Part shown: one piece after another, positions 25,268 through 35,208 of the stretch
Layout of the letters: each line of letters starts with the position of its first letter
How positions within the stretch are numbered: position 1 is the first letter of the stretch
NCBI GenBank assembly: GCA_030529845.1
Contig: JAUMWB010000001.1
Span: 558,001 to 622,000 of the forward strand
Direction of reading: 5' to 3'
Length of the DNA: 64,000 bases
Source: Rothia sp. (in: high G+C Gram-positive bacteria)
GTDB taxonomy: Bacteria; Actinomycetota; Actinomycetes; Actinomycetales; Micrococcaceae
Translations under genes and position numbers: made by a program
The notes under the pieces: generated by a model
Told to the model about the DNA's origin: nothing
The model's database searches: none
The model's input: the letters and a program-made list of their open reading frames with translations, nothing else

Positions 25268-26270
25268 TTAGCTCTGGGCTCTACCCGTAATGAGCCCGCC
25301 CTCAACGATAAAGGGCCAGCCGATGCCGTTCTTGGTCATGACGGTGTGGGGGTCTACTCCCGGGGTGAAGAGGTGGGTGCGGTTTTTGTAGGCGATGAAG
25401 TATTCATCGAAGGCCGGCAGATGGTAGGTGAGGGCGAGAGCCCGATCGAGTTCTTGGGGCGTTACATCGAACTGCCAGCTACCCATGTAGTAGGTGGTGC
25501 CGTCTAGGATGAAGCTGGTTAGCTCGCCTGATATTACTAGGGCTTCTGCGGTGCGGGTTGCCTGGGTTTTGGGGAGGGTGGACCACCAGCAGTAGTCTTC
25601 GATGCTGGCTGGGCCTCGTGTTGAAAAATAGCGGGCAGTGAGTTCTTGTGTTTTGTCGGCGGGAGTGCGGGTGGCGGCGTCCTGGGCCTGTTGGGGGGTG
25701 GCTGTCTCTGTGGCGACGAAGGTGTCGTGTTGCCCGGTGCGGCAGGTTTGGATGATGCGCCCGCCGGAGCCTGCCCGGCGCAGGTGATGCCCCAGAAGCT
25801 CGCGGGGGGTAGCCCGCGTCAGCAAAAAGGGTGCGGAGACGGTCACGGCTGATGGGTGTGTTGATTGCCTTTTCGGCCAAGGTTCGGGCGTGCTCATAGT
25901 CACTGACGTTCAGGTTGAACTGTTCAGCCAGGCGTTCTGGCTTACCGGTGACCGAACGGGGCCCGAGTAGGGTGGTGACCCAGTGGTTGTTGCGGTGGAG
26001 ATAGTGAAGGGTTCCGCGCTGGGACCAAGTACGGATTACCTCAAAATTGGTCAGCACATTATCCAAGTGGCTGGTGTTGGTGCTGAGTGGTTTTTCGGGC
26101 TGCCCTGCACGGATGGCGAGGGCGGTGAGACCGCCTGCGTAGTTTTGGCCTTGGGTGGCAATCATATAGTGGGCGGCGTCGGTGATGGTGGTGGGTGTGG
26201 TAGGGCGGGCGGACGCCGGTGCGAGGGCTTGGGCGATGAGTCGGCGGGCGACCAGGTGGTTGGGGTGCAT
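25268..26270 (-). pseudogene. Winged-helix DNA-binding (HTH_42-type) gene, frameshifted
   Basis: The first part (MHPNHLVARRLIAQALAPASARPTTPTTITDAAHYMIATQGQ...LRTLFADAGYP) and the second (RELLGHHLRRAGSGGRIIQTCRTGQHDTFV...FDEYFIAYKNRTHLF...GLITGRAQS) together form one protein of the winged helix DNA-binding domain family (PF06224-like). They are in different frames. The change falls on a G6 run (25804-25809); five G would restore a continuous frame of about 333 residues. It may be a true mutation, slipped-strand phase variation or a sequencing error. Confidence 0.75.
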
Positions 26271-26355
26271 GGGTTTAGTTTACTGGGAAGGTTGAGCGGG
26301 AAGGCTCATGGGCTCTTTGGGGTTGGCCTATAGGTTAGGGAGCTCCTAGGTGTTA

Positions 26356-26392
26356 GTTGCGCCCCCACCTGTTAAACAGGTGGGGGCGCAAC
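26356..26392. terminator. Strong hairpin downstream of the beta-glucosidase
   Basis: GTTGCGCCCCCACCTG (26356-26371) pairs perfectly with 26377-26392 across a 5-base loop. There is no T-run on either strand, as is common in actinobacterial terminators. Confidence 0.6.
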
Positions 26393-26403
26393 AGCAATTA
26401 GTA

Positions 26404-27837
<1,434 letters not shown>

Positions 27838-27842
27838 TTAGC

Positions 27843-28298
27843 CTACACGTGGTGGTAGGGGCGGCCAGCGGCAATTTCACCGGCCCGATAAATCTGTTCG
27901 GTAATCATCAAACGCACTAATTGGTGGGGAAAAACCAGGTCTGACAGGCTCCAGACGGTGTTGGCACGGGCCCGTACGGAGTCGTCCACCCCGTATGCTC
28001 CACCGATGACCAGTACTACCTTCTTAAAACCCAGCTGCTCAGCTAACAGACGGGACAGAGCTGGAGAGCTGAGTATCTTGCCACGCTCATCCAGAAGGAC
28101 TAGGTAATCATCCCGCTCTACTTTCTCAAGTATGCGGCGGGATTCCTCTGCCCGCGCTGCCTCTTCAGATAAAGATGAGTGGGGCAGGTACTGCCAGCTA
28201 ATGTCCCAAGGCTTGCGCAAGCGGGATTCATAGCGGTCTATGCCGTCTTTGACCCACCTTTCATGCTTCTTACCGATAGCAATAATTTTGATGGTCAC
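27843..28298 (-). CDS. rlmH: 23S rRNA pseudouridine-1915 N3-methyltransferase RlmH
   Basis: 151 residues, SPOUT family. It methylates pseudouridine 1915 in helix 69 of assembled ribosomes. Diagnostic parts are YLVLLDERGKILSSP, the SAM-binding knot VVLVIGGAYGVDDSVR, and the C-terminus LVRLMITEQIYRAGEIAAGRPYHHV. The start overlaps the stop of the upstream methyltransferase gene by 4 bases (ATGA), so they are coupled. Confidence 0.95.
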   Translation of the reverse strand: MTIKIIAIGKKHERWVKDGIDRYESRLRKPWDISWQYLPHSSLSEEAARAEESRRILEKVERDDYLVLLDERGKILSSPALSRLLAEQLGFKKVVLVIGGAYGVDDSVRARANTVWSLSDLVFPHQLVRLMITEQIYRAGEIAAGRPYHHV

Positions 28299-29479
28299 TG
28301 GTTCTCCTCTGTTAAGGGTGCGCGGGCAACAAGGACAGTAAAGGTGGGAGTGCGCTCCAACTGTTTCACCTGTTCGAAACGTTCTTCTATCTGGTGCCGG
28401 TAGCGGGCGTGGGAGTTATGCACCAGGTAAAGCAGTCCGCCGGGTTTCAACAGTCCAAGTGCAGCGTCTAGCAGAGGGCCAACCAGACTCAGGTCAACCG
28501 CTGTACCGGAGTGGAAGGGAGGGTTCAGCATGACCACATCAGCGGCACCCCGAGGCAGGCGGGAACCTGCATCGTCCCAGCTCACCTGAACCCGGGCGTC
28601 CTTACCCAGGTTGAGAGCGGCCGACCGGGCAGCATCCACATCAAGATCAGTGGCCCATACCCGGTCAATAGCTATACCCGCAGGCAGGTGCTCTAGTACG
28701 TGGTGAGTCACCGAGCCATTACCGCACCCCAGGTCAACAAGCGTCAGCGGACGCGCGGGGGCCGTATTTTCCAGGTCGGTCAGGACGCTTGCGGCCAGCA
28801 GTTGCCCACCCCGGTCAGGTTTGCCTCCCGAGAACACACCACCGACAGCCTGCAAGGGCCCGGACGGCCGGGGCTGAACCTGGGCAGGGACTGGGCCAGT
28901 AGCCAGCAGGCAGCGGTGCTTACCCTTCCCCCGCAGACCGCTTACCCGCTCGAAGCTTCGTCCCAGGGTCTCGTTAAAAGTGGGGGTCATGTGCTTGGTG
29001 TTACCACCCAAAATTAGGGTAACCTCGCTCCCCCGCTCAGCCTGATAGCGAGCCAGGTCGTGGGCAAGGTCGGCGAGCGCGGCGTGGCTTTTAGGCAGGT
29101 GCCCTAGGGCTAGGGTGCCGTTGAAGTGGTGGGTGGTGAGAGTTGTGTGCAGGCTGAAGGTTGAGGGGTCTGTGTCAGCGTTTTGGTCAAGTCCTGCGGT
29201 GATGAGGCGGGGTGTAGCATTTGGATCTTGGGTGCGGAGAGTGAGGTGCTGGCTCAGGGCGTCTGTGTAGGATCGTTGGCGGCTTATCACCCGGTGGTTG
29301 TGGGGCGTGGTGTGGTTTAGGGCCCAGCGGGTGAGGTGGCCTGTGGGGTCGTCGAGGACGAGGATGTCCCCAGTGGTGGGCCTATCGGGGTTGGCTAGTT
29401 GAGCTTCTGCATCGGAGATGATGAGTCTGTCGAGGGCTGAGGGGGTCTCTTGGGTTGAGGGGGGATATGGTTGGGTCAC
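28295..29479 (-). CDS. RsmC/RlmG-type rRNA guanine-N2 methyltransferase
   Basis: 394 residues from a GTG start. Two-domain architecture: a degenerate N-terminal methyltransferase-like domain (GDILVLDDPTGHLTRWAL, LGHLPKSHAALADLAHDLA, LILGGNTKHMTP) and an active C-terminal Rossmann domain with LTLVDLGCGNGSVTHHVLEH (SAM motif I) and VVMLNPPFHSGTA (NPPF catalytic motif). This duplicated layout is that of RsmC (16S G1207) and RlmG (23S G1835); which one cannot be decided by eye. Operon with rlmH. Confidence 0.87.
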   Translation of the reverse strand: MTQPYPPSTQETPSALDRLIISDAEAQLANPDRPTTGDILVLDDPTGHLTRWALNHTTPHNHRVISRQRSYTDALSQHLTLRTQDPNATPRLITAGLDQNADTDPSTFSLHTTLTTHHFNGTLALGHLPKSHAALADLAHDLARYQAERGSEVTLILGGNTKHMTPTFNETLGRSFERVSGLRGKGKHRCLLATGPVPAQVQPRPSGPLQAVGGVFSGGKPDRGGQLLAASVLTDLENTAPARPLTLVDLGCGNGSVTHHVLEHLPAGIAIDRVWATDLDVDAARSAALNLGKDARVQVSWDDAGSRLPRGAADVVMLNPPFHSGTAVDLSLVGPLLDAALGLLKPGGLLYLVHNSHARYRHQIEERFEQVKQLERTPTFTVLVARAPLTEENQ

Positions 29480-29736
29480 TTTCCCATTGTCTCATGGACT
29501 TTTGGGAGGTTCTTATCTGTCTAAGGGGCCTGCCAGGCGTCCTCGATGAGCTGGGCCAGAACAGGGGCGCTCCGTTTTTGGTGTGTGGGTGGGGGCATCC
29601 GGTAGGTGAGATGCCGGGCGACTTCCTTGTAAAGAGGGCCTCTTACCCCAGTTTCTCTATCACCACGTAGATAAAATGGAGGGAGCAAGGTACCCAGCCC
29701 TTGCCCATATCACATATCTGAAACGAGTAGATTGAC

Positions 29737-30441
29737 ATGAGCGAACAGACGCCTTCCTCCTACCCCGCCCCCAGCTACAGCAACGGCCCCTATCAGCAGC
29801 AGGCACCCCAGAGCGAGAAGACTAACACCCTGGCGATTCTCAGCCTTGTTTTTGGTTTCCTGGTGAACATCGTTGGTATCGTGCTTGGCTTTGTTGCCCT
29901 CAACCAGATTAAGCGAACTGGCGAGAAGGGCCGTGGCCTGGCTATTGCCGGTATTGTTGTCGGTTTTATCAGCCTCATCAGTGGCATCATTTTCGCGATT
30001 CTTATGTTTGCTGGGCTCAATGAGTTTGCTAAGTCTGCCGCTTCCTATGAGTCATCAGCTGCCGCTGCAAGCTCATCGTCCGCGAGCGCCTTGGCGACTG
30101 AAGAGGTGAGTGAGGAGGCTTCGGAGGCTGCCGATGAGGCTTCGTCGGTTGCATCTGATGTGGAAACGGCAGCTGCTCTTGACCCTGCTTCTCCTTATTG
30201 TGTTGCCCTGGATGAGTTCTTGGTTGCCTCAGATAGCATCCAGCAGGACTCCACTACCATCGATGGCTACCTGGCTTCCCTGACCAATCTGCGCGATCAT
30301 GCTCCTACTGAGGAGATGCGCACTTCGCTCACTACCGCTATTGATGCGGTTAATTCAGCTGATGCTGCGACTTTTGAGTCTGCTCTGAATGAGGTTGTTT
30401 TTGATTTGGGGCTTGATGCTGTTAAGTGCGGTATCGAGTAA
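29737..30441 (+). CDS. DUF4190 membrane protein
   Basis: 234 residues. A Pro/Tyr/Gln-rich cytoplasmic N-terminus precedes a DUF4190 unit with two membrane helices (LAILSLVFGFLVNIVGIVLGFVALNQI and GLAIAGIVVGFISLISGIIFAILMFAGL, residues 30-88). An Ala/Ser-rich linker and a C-terminal extracytoplasmic domain follow (PYCVALDEFLVASDSIQQDSTTIDGYLASLTNLRDH... AVKCGIE) with two Cys that may pair. Common in actinobacteria; function unknown. Monocistronic. Confidence 0.85.
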   Translation: MSEQTPSSYPAPSYSNGPYQQQAPQSEKTNTLAILSLVFGFLVNIVGIVLGFVALNQIKRTGEKGRGLAIAGIVVGFISLISGIIFAILMFAGLNEFAKSAASYESSAAAASSSSASALATEEVSEEASEAADEASSVASDVETAAALDPASPYCVALDEFLVASDSIQQDSTTIDGYLASLTNLRDHAPTEEMRTSLTTAIDAVNSADAATFESALNEVVFDLGLDAVKCGIE

Positions 30442-30469
30442 TCCCGCCGTTTTTCCTTGCTGAGCGCTA

Positions 30470-30500
30470 GGCCCTGCACTGTATGGTGCAGGGCTTCTTT
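30470..30500 (+). terminator. Terminator of the DUF4190 gene
   Basis: GCCCTGCAC (30471-30479) pairs with GTGCAGGGC (30486-30494) and is followed by TTCTTT. It faces the convergent thioesterase gene. Confidence 0.8.
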
Positions 30501-30516
30501 GTATGCTGAGGTGCTT

Positions 30517-30867
30517 TTAGTCGGTCATCTTCACGGTTGCCTGGCGGGGTGCCACTAGGGGCATGGGTTCGTATTCGGCGCGTAGGGCGCGTAGCCGGGC
30601 CACGTGGGCGTGGAGGGCACGATCTTCGTCTGTGGTGGGGGTGAAGGGGCGTACTAGGCGGGCAGTGACTTCTACTAGGTCACCGATGTGAACTGGCTGG
30701 TAGAAGCGGATTCCGCCAGCGTAGACGGCGACGGTGCGCTCTCCGCTCCAGGCCATGGTGACGCTGGTGGCTGCTTCGTTGATCCATTCCATGGCGGTGC
30801 CGCCGTGTACGTTTCCGCCCCAGTTGACGTCGGTGGGTTTGGCCAGGAAGCGGTGGGTGATTTCTGG
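30517..30867 (-). pseudogene. Hot-dog acyl-CoA thioesterase gene without a start codon
   Basis: The conserved reading frame begins with PEITHRFLAKPTDVNWGGNVHGGTAMEWINEAATSVTMAW and ends at VKMTD. It is a hot-dog acyl-CoA thioesterase (BFIT/YciA type), with the N-W-G-G-N-V-H-G-G-T catalytic segment. No ATG, GTG or TTG precedes this core before an in-frame stop (30970-30972). The only ATG (30792) lies inside the catalytic motif and would leave 91 residues. The missing start region is replaced by GC-rich inverted repeats. Probably inactivated; use of a rare start is possible. Confidence 0.65.
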
Positions 30868-31027
30868 TGCTGTGTGGTATTGGTGCGGACGTCGCCTGCC
30901 TACTGCCTGCTCTGGGCAGGTGGGGCGGTGGTGGCGTCCTTGCCACCGGGCGATGCCGCTATGTGATTGTTATATCGTACGACATGCGCTGCGTTGCGCC
31001 GAGCTGTGTCTCAGCCCCGAGAAAAGT

Positions 31028-31073
31028 GTCAACCATGGTTGACGTCTTTTCGCTTAGCAACTAAAGTTGACAC
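31028..31073 (+). promoter_or_regulatory. Palindromic operator and leaderless promoter of the HTH/ClpN-SRPBCC pair
   Basis: The 16-bp perfect palindrome GTCAACCATGGTTGAC (31028-31043) ends in a -35-like TTGACG (31039-31044). TAAAGT (31062-31067) follows after 17 bases, which would start RNA at about the ATG 31075; no ribosome site precedes that ATG. A further half site GTTGACAC lies at 31066-31073, and GTGTCAAC at 31026-31033. The arrangement predicts self-repression and a leaderless mRNA. Confidence 0.6.
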
Positions 31074-31074
31074 C

Positions 31075-31323
31075 ATGGACCTCCCCCGCGCAACCCAGCA
31101 GGCATCAGACACCACAGACCCCCGGCGGGGCCTCCTTGCCATAGCTACCCTGCGCTCACTCACCGACAACCTAGAACACCAGCAGGTCGAAGCAGCCCTG
31201 CGGGCCGGCATGAGCTGGCAGGCAATAGCTGACTGCCTGGGGGTGAGCAGGCAGGCCGTTCACAAGAAGTACGCCAAACGCATTGATCCCAGCATTCCCC
31301 TTCCGCGCAGAAAGGCACCCTAG
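31075..31323 (+). CDS. Small helix-turn-helix protein
   Basis: 82 residues from an ATG lacking a ribosome site, probably translated from a leaderless message. The HTH is LEHQQVEAALRAGMSWQAIADCLGVSRQAVHKKYAKRI (residues 35-72), the form found in short actinobacterial regulators paired with Clp N-domain proteins. The upstream palindrome is its likely operator. The next gene starts 5 bases after its stop, so they form one unit. Confidence 0.82.
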   Translation: MDLPRATQQASDTTDPRRGLLAIATLRSLTDNLEHQQVEAALRAGMSWQAIADCLGVSRQAVHKKYAKRIDPSIPLPRRKAP

Positions 31324-31328
31324 TAACC

Positions 31329-32336
31329 ATGACTACCGCTACACGCTGGGCTGATTATCTTGCCCTAATCACCACAGCGCGAACATCAGCAGCAACCAGA
31401 GGCTCAACCCTCATTGATGCCCAGGACCTCTTGATTGCCCTAACACTTGACCCGGGTGCCGTCGGAGCCACCCTGCGCAAGCAGGGACTCACCCACCACA
31501 AGGTCGAAGCAGCCCTCTCATCGCTGGAGCATTCCCTACTTGCTTCACTGGGTATCCACCAGGCACCAGCCCGCCACCCCCTCCCAGACCTAGCCGACTT
31601 CACCTTCACCGAACGAGCCCAGAAGTTCTTACAGCAGGCACCAACCCCGCAGGCACTTGCCCTAGCACTCCTAGATGAACCCACTGGCATCATCCAAGAA
31701 GTGGTGACCACCTGCGGACTGACCACCGAAATGATCCGCCAGAGCCTGAAAAACCTTGGCACTTCCACCCTTTCAGACGCACCCCAGGCGCCAGCAGACG
31801 AGGCAGACCCCCGCCGCCTCAGCTCAACCCGCACGGTGTTTATCCCTGTTGAGATAGAAAAAGTCTGGGACCTCATCAAGGAACCGCAAGAGCTCGCACG
31901 CTGGGTTCCAGCAATTGACCTCGTTGAGCCTAACCCAACAGACGGGGTCTGGCTGGGCTACACCACAGAACTTGACCAGGTGAAGAAGTTTGGGCGAGTT
32001 CACCAGGAATCCCAAACCCGCAGCATACGGCAGACCAAGCTGTCCCAGAGTCAAAGTACCTACCGGGTCGCCTATGAACTGGGCTTCCCGCATCAGCCTA
32101 AGTTCAATACCCAGCTCATTGAGGTCACTTTGAACCCCCAGGAGTCGGGAACTCTCGTTCAGGTCACCAGTGGGTGGTTGAGAGCGCCGGAAGCTAACCT
32201 GCCGAGGAACATTCGGTGGCTCCGCCGTCCGCTCGGTGCAACCCTGCGTCCCGCAACCCGCTGGGTCGCCACCCTTCAGGCTGAAACCCTGGCAGGTCAG
32301 ATCCGCAGCGCTGTCACCCAGCGTCACAATACTTGA
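31329..32336 (+). CDS. Clp N-domain / SRPBCC fusion protein
   Basis: 335 residues. Residues about 5-145 are two repeats of a Clp amino-terminal-like helical domain (ARTSAATRGSTLIDAQDLLIALTLDPGAVGATLRKQGL and FTFTERAQKFLQQAPTPQALALALLDEPTGIIQEVVTTCGL). Residues about 168-330 are an SRPBCC/START-like domain (RTVFIPVEIEKVWDLIKEPQELARWVPAIDLVEP...). It has no ATPase part. With the HTH partner it may be a sensor that binds a small hydrophobic ligand or damaged protein. The pairing is seen; the role is inferred. Confidence 0.8.
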   Translation: MTTATRWADYLALITTARTSAATRGSTLIDAQDLLIALTLDPGAVGATLRKQGLTHHKVEAALSSLEHSLLASLGIHQAPARHPLPDLADFTFTERAQKFLQQAPTPQALALALLDEPTGIIQEVVTTCGLTTEMIRQSLKNLGTSTLSDAPQAPADEADPRRLSSTRTVFIPVEIEKVWDLIKEPQELARWVPAIDLVEPNPTDGVWLGYTTELDQVKKFGRVHQESQTRSIRQTKLSQSQSTYRVAYELGFPHQPKFNTQLIEVTLNPQESGTLVQVTSGWLRAPEANLPRNIRWLRRPLGATLRPATRWVATLQAETLAGQIRSAVTQRHNT

Positions 32337-32358
32337 TATTGAAAGTTTTTTGCCGTTA

Positions 32359-32833
32359 GGCTGGTGTCAACGAGGGTGGGCTGGTAATAGTTCACCGCTA
32401 CACCGGGGCAACCCGGCCCGCCAGTCCAAGCGCAGCGCCTGATGGTTTCATCGATAACGGTCAGCGCATCTCAGAAACCAGTATTGACCGCATGAACCAG
32501 CTGGGTGCCAAGTACCGCAAACTTGGCATTCCGGTATCGTCCGTGCTCTCCATCGAGTACTACTTCGTCTACCAACACACGGACCAGGCCATGGACACCC
32601 CCGTTGAAGTCAACCGTGACTTAACCAGCTCCCTCTACTTCACCGACCAGCAGGAGCTCGAAGAGTCTCTCCAGGGTCTGCGTAACCGTACCGTTACTCC
32701 CCCACCAGCAGGTACCAACACGGTTCTTTTTACCCACCAAGGTAAATTTGATTCGGATACGGGCCCAGCCAGTCCACGGTGGGAGCTAACAGGGCAGGCA
32801 GGATTGCAGTGCGCAAGCTGCACAGGCTGCTGA
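32359..32833 (+). pseudogene. Unrecognised gene remnant
   Basis: An open frame without a start codon begins after TAG at 32356 and reads LVIVHRYTGATRPASPSAAPDGFIDNGQRISETSIDRMNQLGAKYRKLGIPVSSVLSIEYYFVYQHTDQAMDTP..., then degenerates into a Cys-rich end. The only ATG (32492) starts mid-domain. Composition until about 32700 looks coding and protein-like. I do not recognise the family; most likely a 3' fragment of a lost gene. The rest of the interval 32337-32837 shows no other signal. Confidence 0.4.
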
Positions 32834-32837
32834 CCCG

Positions 32838-34076
32838 CTAACGACTCCCGCTACCTCTTTCGCGCAGCGGCCGGGTCAGAACCAGGGAGGGCACAAGAGC
32901 TAGAGCTGCGATACAGGCCAGGGTCGGGAAGGAAGTTGCAGCCATAATAAATCCCGAAGCCAGGGCCGCGGTTGCCGCGCCCAGGTTGGTCAGAGAGTCT
33001 AGGCCGCCGGCTGCCCGAGTGCGGCTTTCAGCCGACAGGGAGGCTGCAAAGAGGGCCGAGGCAGCCACAAAAGTTGCCGACCAGCCCACCCCCAACAGAA
33101 TCAGGCTTGCCACCATGGCAGGTGTGCTGTGAGGGCCAAGGGCACCTAGGGCTATAGCGAGAACCAGTAGGCCAGTACCGAGCAGAATGATGGTGCGCTC
33201 CCCCAGCCTGTCGGCGCTAAGCCCCATAAGTGGCGAAAGCCCATACATGCCAAGGACGTGCAGACTGATGGTCAGACCGATGATCTCAATGCCAGAGCCC
33301 TGATGATTCATATGGACCGGGGTCATGGTCATCACCGACACCATGACCATGTGGGCCCCCAGCAGGCTGATAGCCGCGTATCTTGCCTGCCGGTTGCCCG
33401 CTATTTCGCGGGTAAAAGCACCGACTTTGGCTCCCAGGCTGGGCTTTGGCTGGCCGGACGCACCTGCCCCAGCTAGGCCGGGGGCGGCGTCCTTGGTGCC
33501 CGGCAGGAGGGCGAAAACCAGCAGGGTTGCAATCCCCAGAGCAAGGGCGGCCAGGGCAAAGGCTGCACTGTAAAGGGTGGTGCCCAAAGAGGAGGCAAGC
33601 GCAGCGGCCGGGGTGCCGATATTAGGGCCGAGGACGGAACCGATAGTGCTTACCCAGACGATGAAACTGAGGGCTGAGCCCCGGTTGGCGTCAACGGCGT
33701 GGTCGGTGGCAGCGAAGCGGGCTTGAAGAGCAGCGGCGGAACCAGCCCCCATGAGCAGCAAACCGAGGGCAACTAGGATCATGCTGGTGCCAGAAGCCGC
33801 CCAGGCCAGGATAATAGCCCCTAGCGTTGCGGTTGCCCAGCCGGTGGTAAGAGCGGTGCGGCGGCTGGTGCGGGCAGCAAGCTGAGCAAGTGGTACGCCA
33901 AAGAGGGCGGCCCCGAAGGTGGAGGCGGTGCGGGCTATCCCGGCGAGCGCCTCGTTCTGGGTGACCTCGCTGGCTAAGAGCACCCCGATGGAGGGGGCAG
34001 CCCCTACCCCGATAGTTCCAAAAACCTGGGTGAGGGCCAGGACCCAGAGGATGCGGCGCTGCTGGTGGGTATTCAT
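32838..34076 (-). CDS. MFS transporter
   Basis: 412 residues from the ATG at 34076 (MNTHQQRRILWVLALTQVFGTIGVG); longer upstream reading would overlap the divergent lysE promoter. Twelve hydrophobic segments, with motif A-like AARTSRRTALTTGW between helices 2 and 3 and SADRLGERTIILLGTGLL in the second half. A cytoplasmic loop of about 40 residues (LPGTKDAAPGLAGAGASGQPKPSLGAKVG) divides the halves. Drug-efflux-like; substrate unknown. Divergent from lysE. Confidence 0.88.
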   Translation of the reverse strand: MNTHQQRRILWVLALTQVFGTIGVGAAPSIGVLLASEVTQNEALAGIARTASTFGAALFGVPLAQLAARTSRRTALTTGWATATLGAIILAWAASGTSMILVALGLLLMGAGSAAALQARFAATDHAVDANRGSALSFIVWVSTIGSVLGPNIGTPAAALASSLGTTLYSAAFALAALALGIATLLVFALLPGTKDAAPGLAGAGASGQPKPSLGAKVGAFTREIAGNRQARYAAISLLGAHMVMVSVMTMTPVHMNHQGSGIEIIGLTISLHVLGMYGLSPLMGLSADRLGERTIILLGTGLLVLAIALGALGPHSTPAMVASLILLGVGWSATFVAASALFAASLSAESRTRAAGGLDSLTNLGAATAALASGFIMAATSFPTLACIAALALVPSLVLTRPLRERGSGSR

Positions 34077-34185
34077 GAGCTTTAGTCTACTCAGGTAAGA
34101 ACCGCTCAGATGAGCGCCGATTGGGCACTTCCCTCTTTGAAGTGCCTTCCCCTTTGAGCTGGTCTTTTCGCTACTATGAGGAGCT

Positions 34186-34877
34186 ATGACCCTTACCCTT
34201 TGGCTTTCCCTTGTCGCTGCTTGCCTGGTGATTTCTTTGACTCCCGGTGCCGGTGCCGTCAACACCATGACGACTTCCCTGCTGTACGGCTGGAAGAAAG
34301 CCTTTTTCACGGTCATGGGCCAGCAGCTGGCCCTGGTGGTACAGATCGCTATTGTGGCCGCTGGGCTGGGGGTGGTGGTTGCTAATTCGCCGGTGCTTTT
34401 CGATGTGATTCGCTACGGCGGGGCGGCCTACCTGGTTTACCTGGGCCTGCGCATGATCCTTGCCCGCCCCAAACCCCAGAGCAAGCCCGCGACGAGGCAG
34501 AAAGCGTGGCGGGTGCGTCCGCCCAGGCGGGGCAAGGACGTCGCACCCGCTTTAGTGTTCGTCTGGCCCCGGGCGCCCCCCTGGCTCTTTTTAATCGGGG
34601 CTTCTGGGTGAATATGTCCAACCCCAAGGCCATTGTTTTTATTCTGGCTTTCATGCCCCAGTTCGTGCGGCCCGATGCCCCGCAGCTACCCCAGTATCTG
34701 ATTCTGGCTGGCACCATGGTCGCCATAGACATAGTGGTCATGTGGGGCGGTTTCGCTGTGGTGGCCAAGTCTCTGACCCAGCTGTCTCACTCAGAGCGAG
34801 GGCAGAAAACCCTGAACCGGGTCTTTGGGTCCCTCTTCATTCTGGTGGCTGCCCTCATGGTCTTCTCAGGGCACTAG
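34186..34877 (+). pseudogene. LysE/RhtB amino-acid exporter gene broken by a 44-bp insertion
   Basis: The N-terminal half (LWLSLVAACLVISLTPGAGAVNTMTTSLLYGWKKAFFTVMGQQ...YGGAAYLVYLGLRMILARPKP) and C-terminal half (APGAPLALFNRGFWVNMSNPKAIVFILAFMPQFV...ALMVFSGH) are typical LysE family parts but in different frames. Between them 34507-34550 forms a hairpin element (9-bp arms). Removing exactly these 44 bases restores one frame of 215 residues, the normal family size. So an insertion, not a point indel, is the simplest explanation. The product would be two half proteins. Confidence 0.8.
34507..34550. repeat. 44-bp inverted-repeat insertion in lysE
   Basis: Outer arms GCGGGTGCG (34509-34517) and CGCACCCGC (34542-34550) are perfect; the inner part holds CCGCC/GGCGG and GGACGTCGC. 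It has the shape of a small palindromic mobile repeat. No clear target duplication. Confidence 0.55.
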
Positions 34878-34935
34878 GGTTCCCGACTGGGCATGGAGGG
34901 CAGAGACTGGTTGTACGACAAAGGAGTGTATTTGT

Positions 34936-35206
34936 ATGACAACATCGACTGTAACTGTGCGAGTTGACGAAGCAACCAAGCGCGAAGCAGCCCGTATTGC
35001 CGAAGACTTTGGGTTAGACCTATCGTCCATCACCCGCGCCTTCTACCGCCAGGTAGTACGCGAGCAGCGCATACCGCTTACCCTGGAATACCCCCAGCCA
35101 AACGCAGAAACCCAAGAATCTATCTCTGATTCACTGACGATGGAAAAAGGAGGGCACCAGCAGATTTAAGAATGCCCAGGACATGTTTGATGACCTAGGA
35201 ATCTAA
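34936..35206 (+). pseudogene. RelB/DinJ-type antitoxin gene, frameshifted
   Basis: The first 65 residues (TSTVTVRVDEATKREAARIAEDFGLDLSSITRAFYRQVVREQRIPLTLEYPQPNAE) are a ribbon-helix-helix DinJ/RelB antitoxin. The frame is lost at GAAAAAGGAGGG (around 35140-35155) and stops at 35169. In the neighbouring frame the expected end follows (TSRFKNAQDMFDDLGI, TAA 35204-35206). One base too many in this purine run explains it. The DNA-binding half could still be made but the toxin-binding tail is lost. Confidence 0.75.
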
Positions 35207-35208
35207 TC

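Noticed and set aside
29455-29670. 71-residue frame upstream of DUF4190
   Set aside because: No ribosome site, poor composition; the interval is the divergent promoter region.
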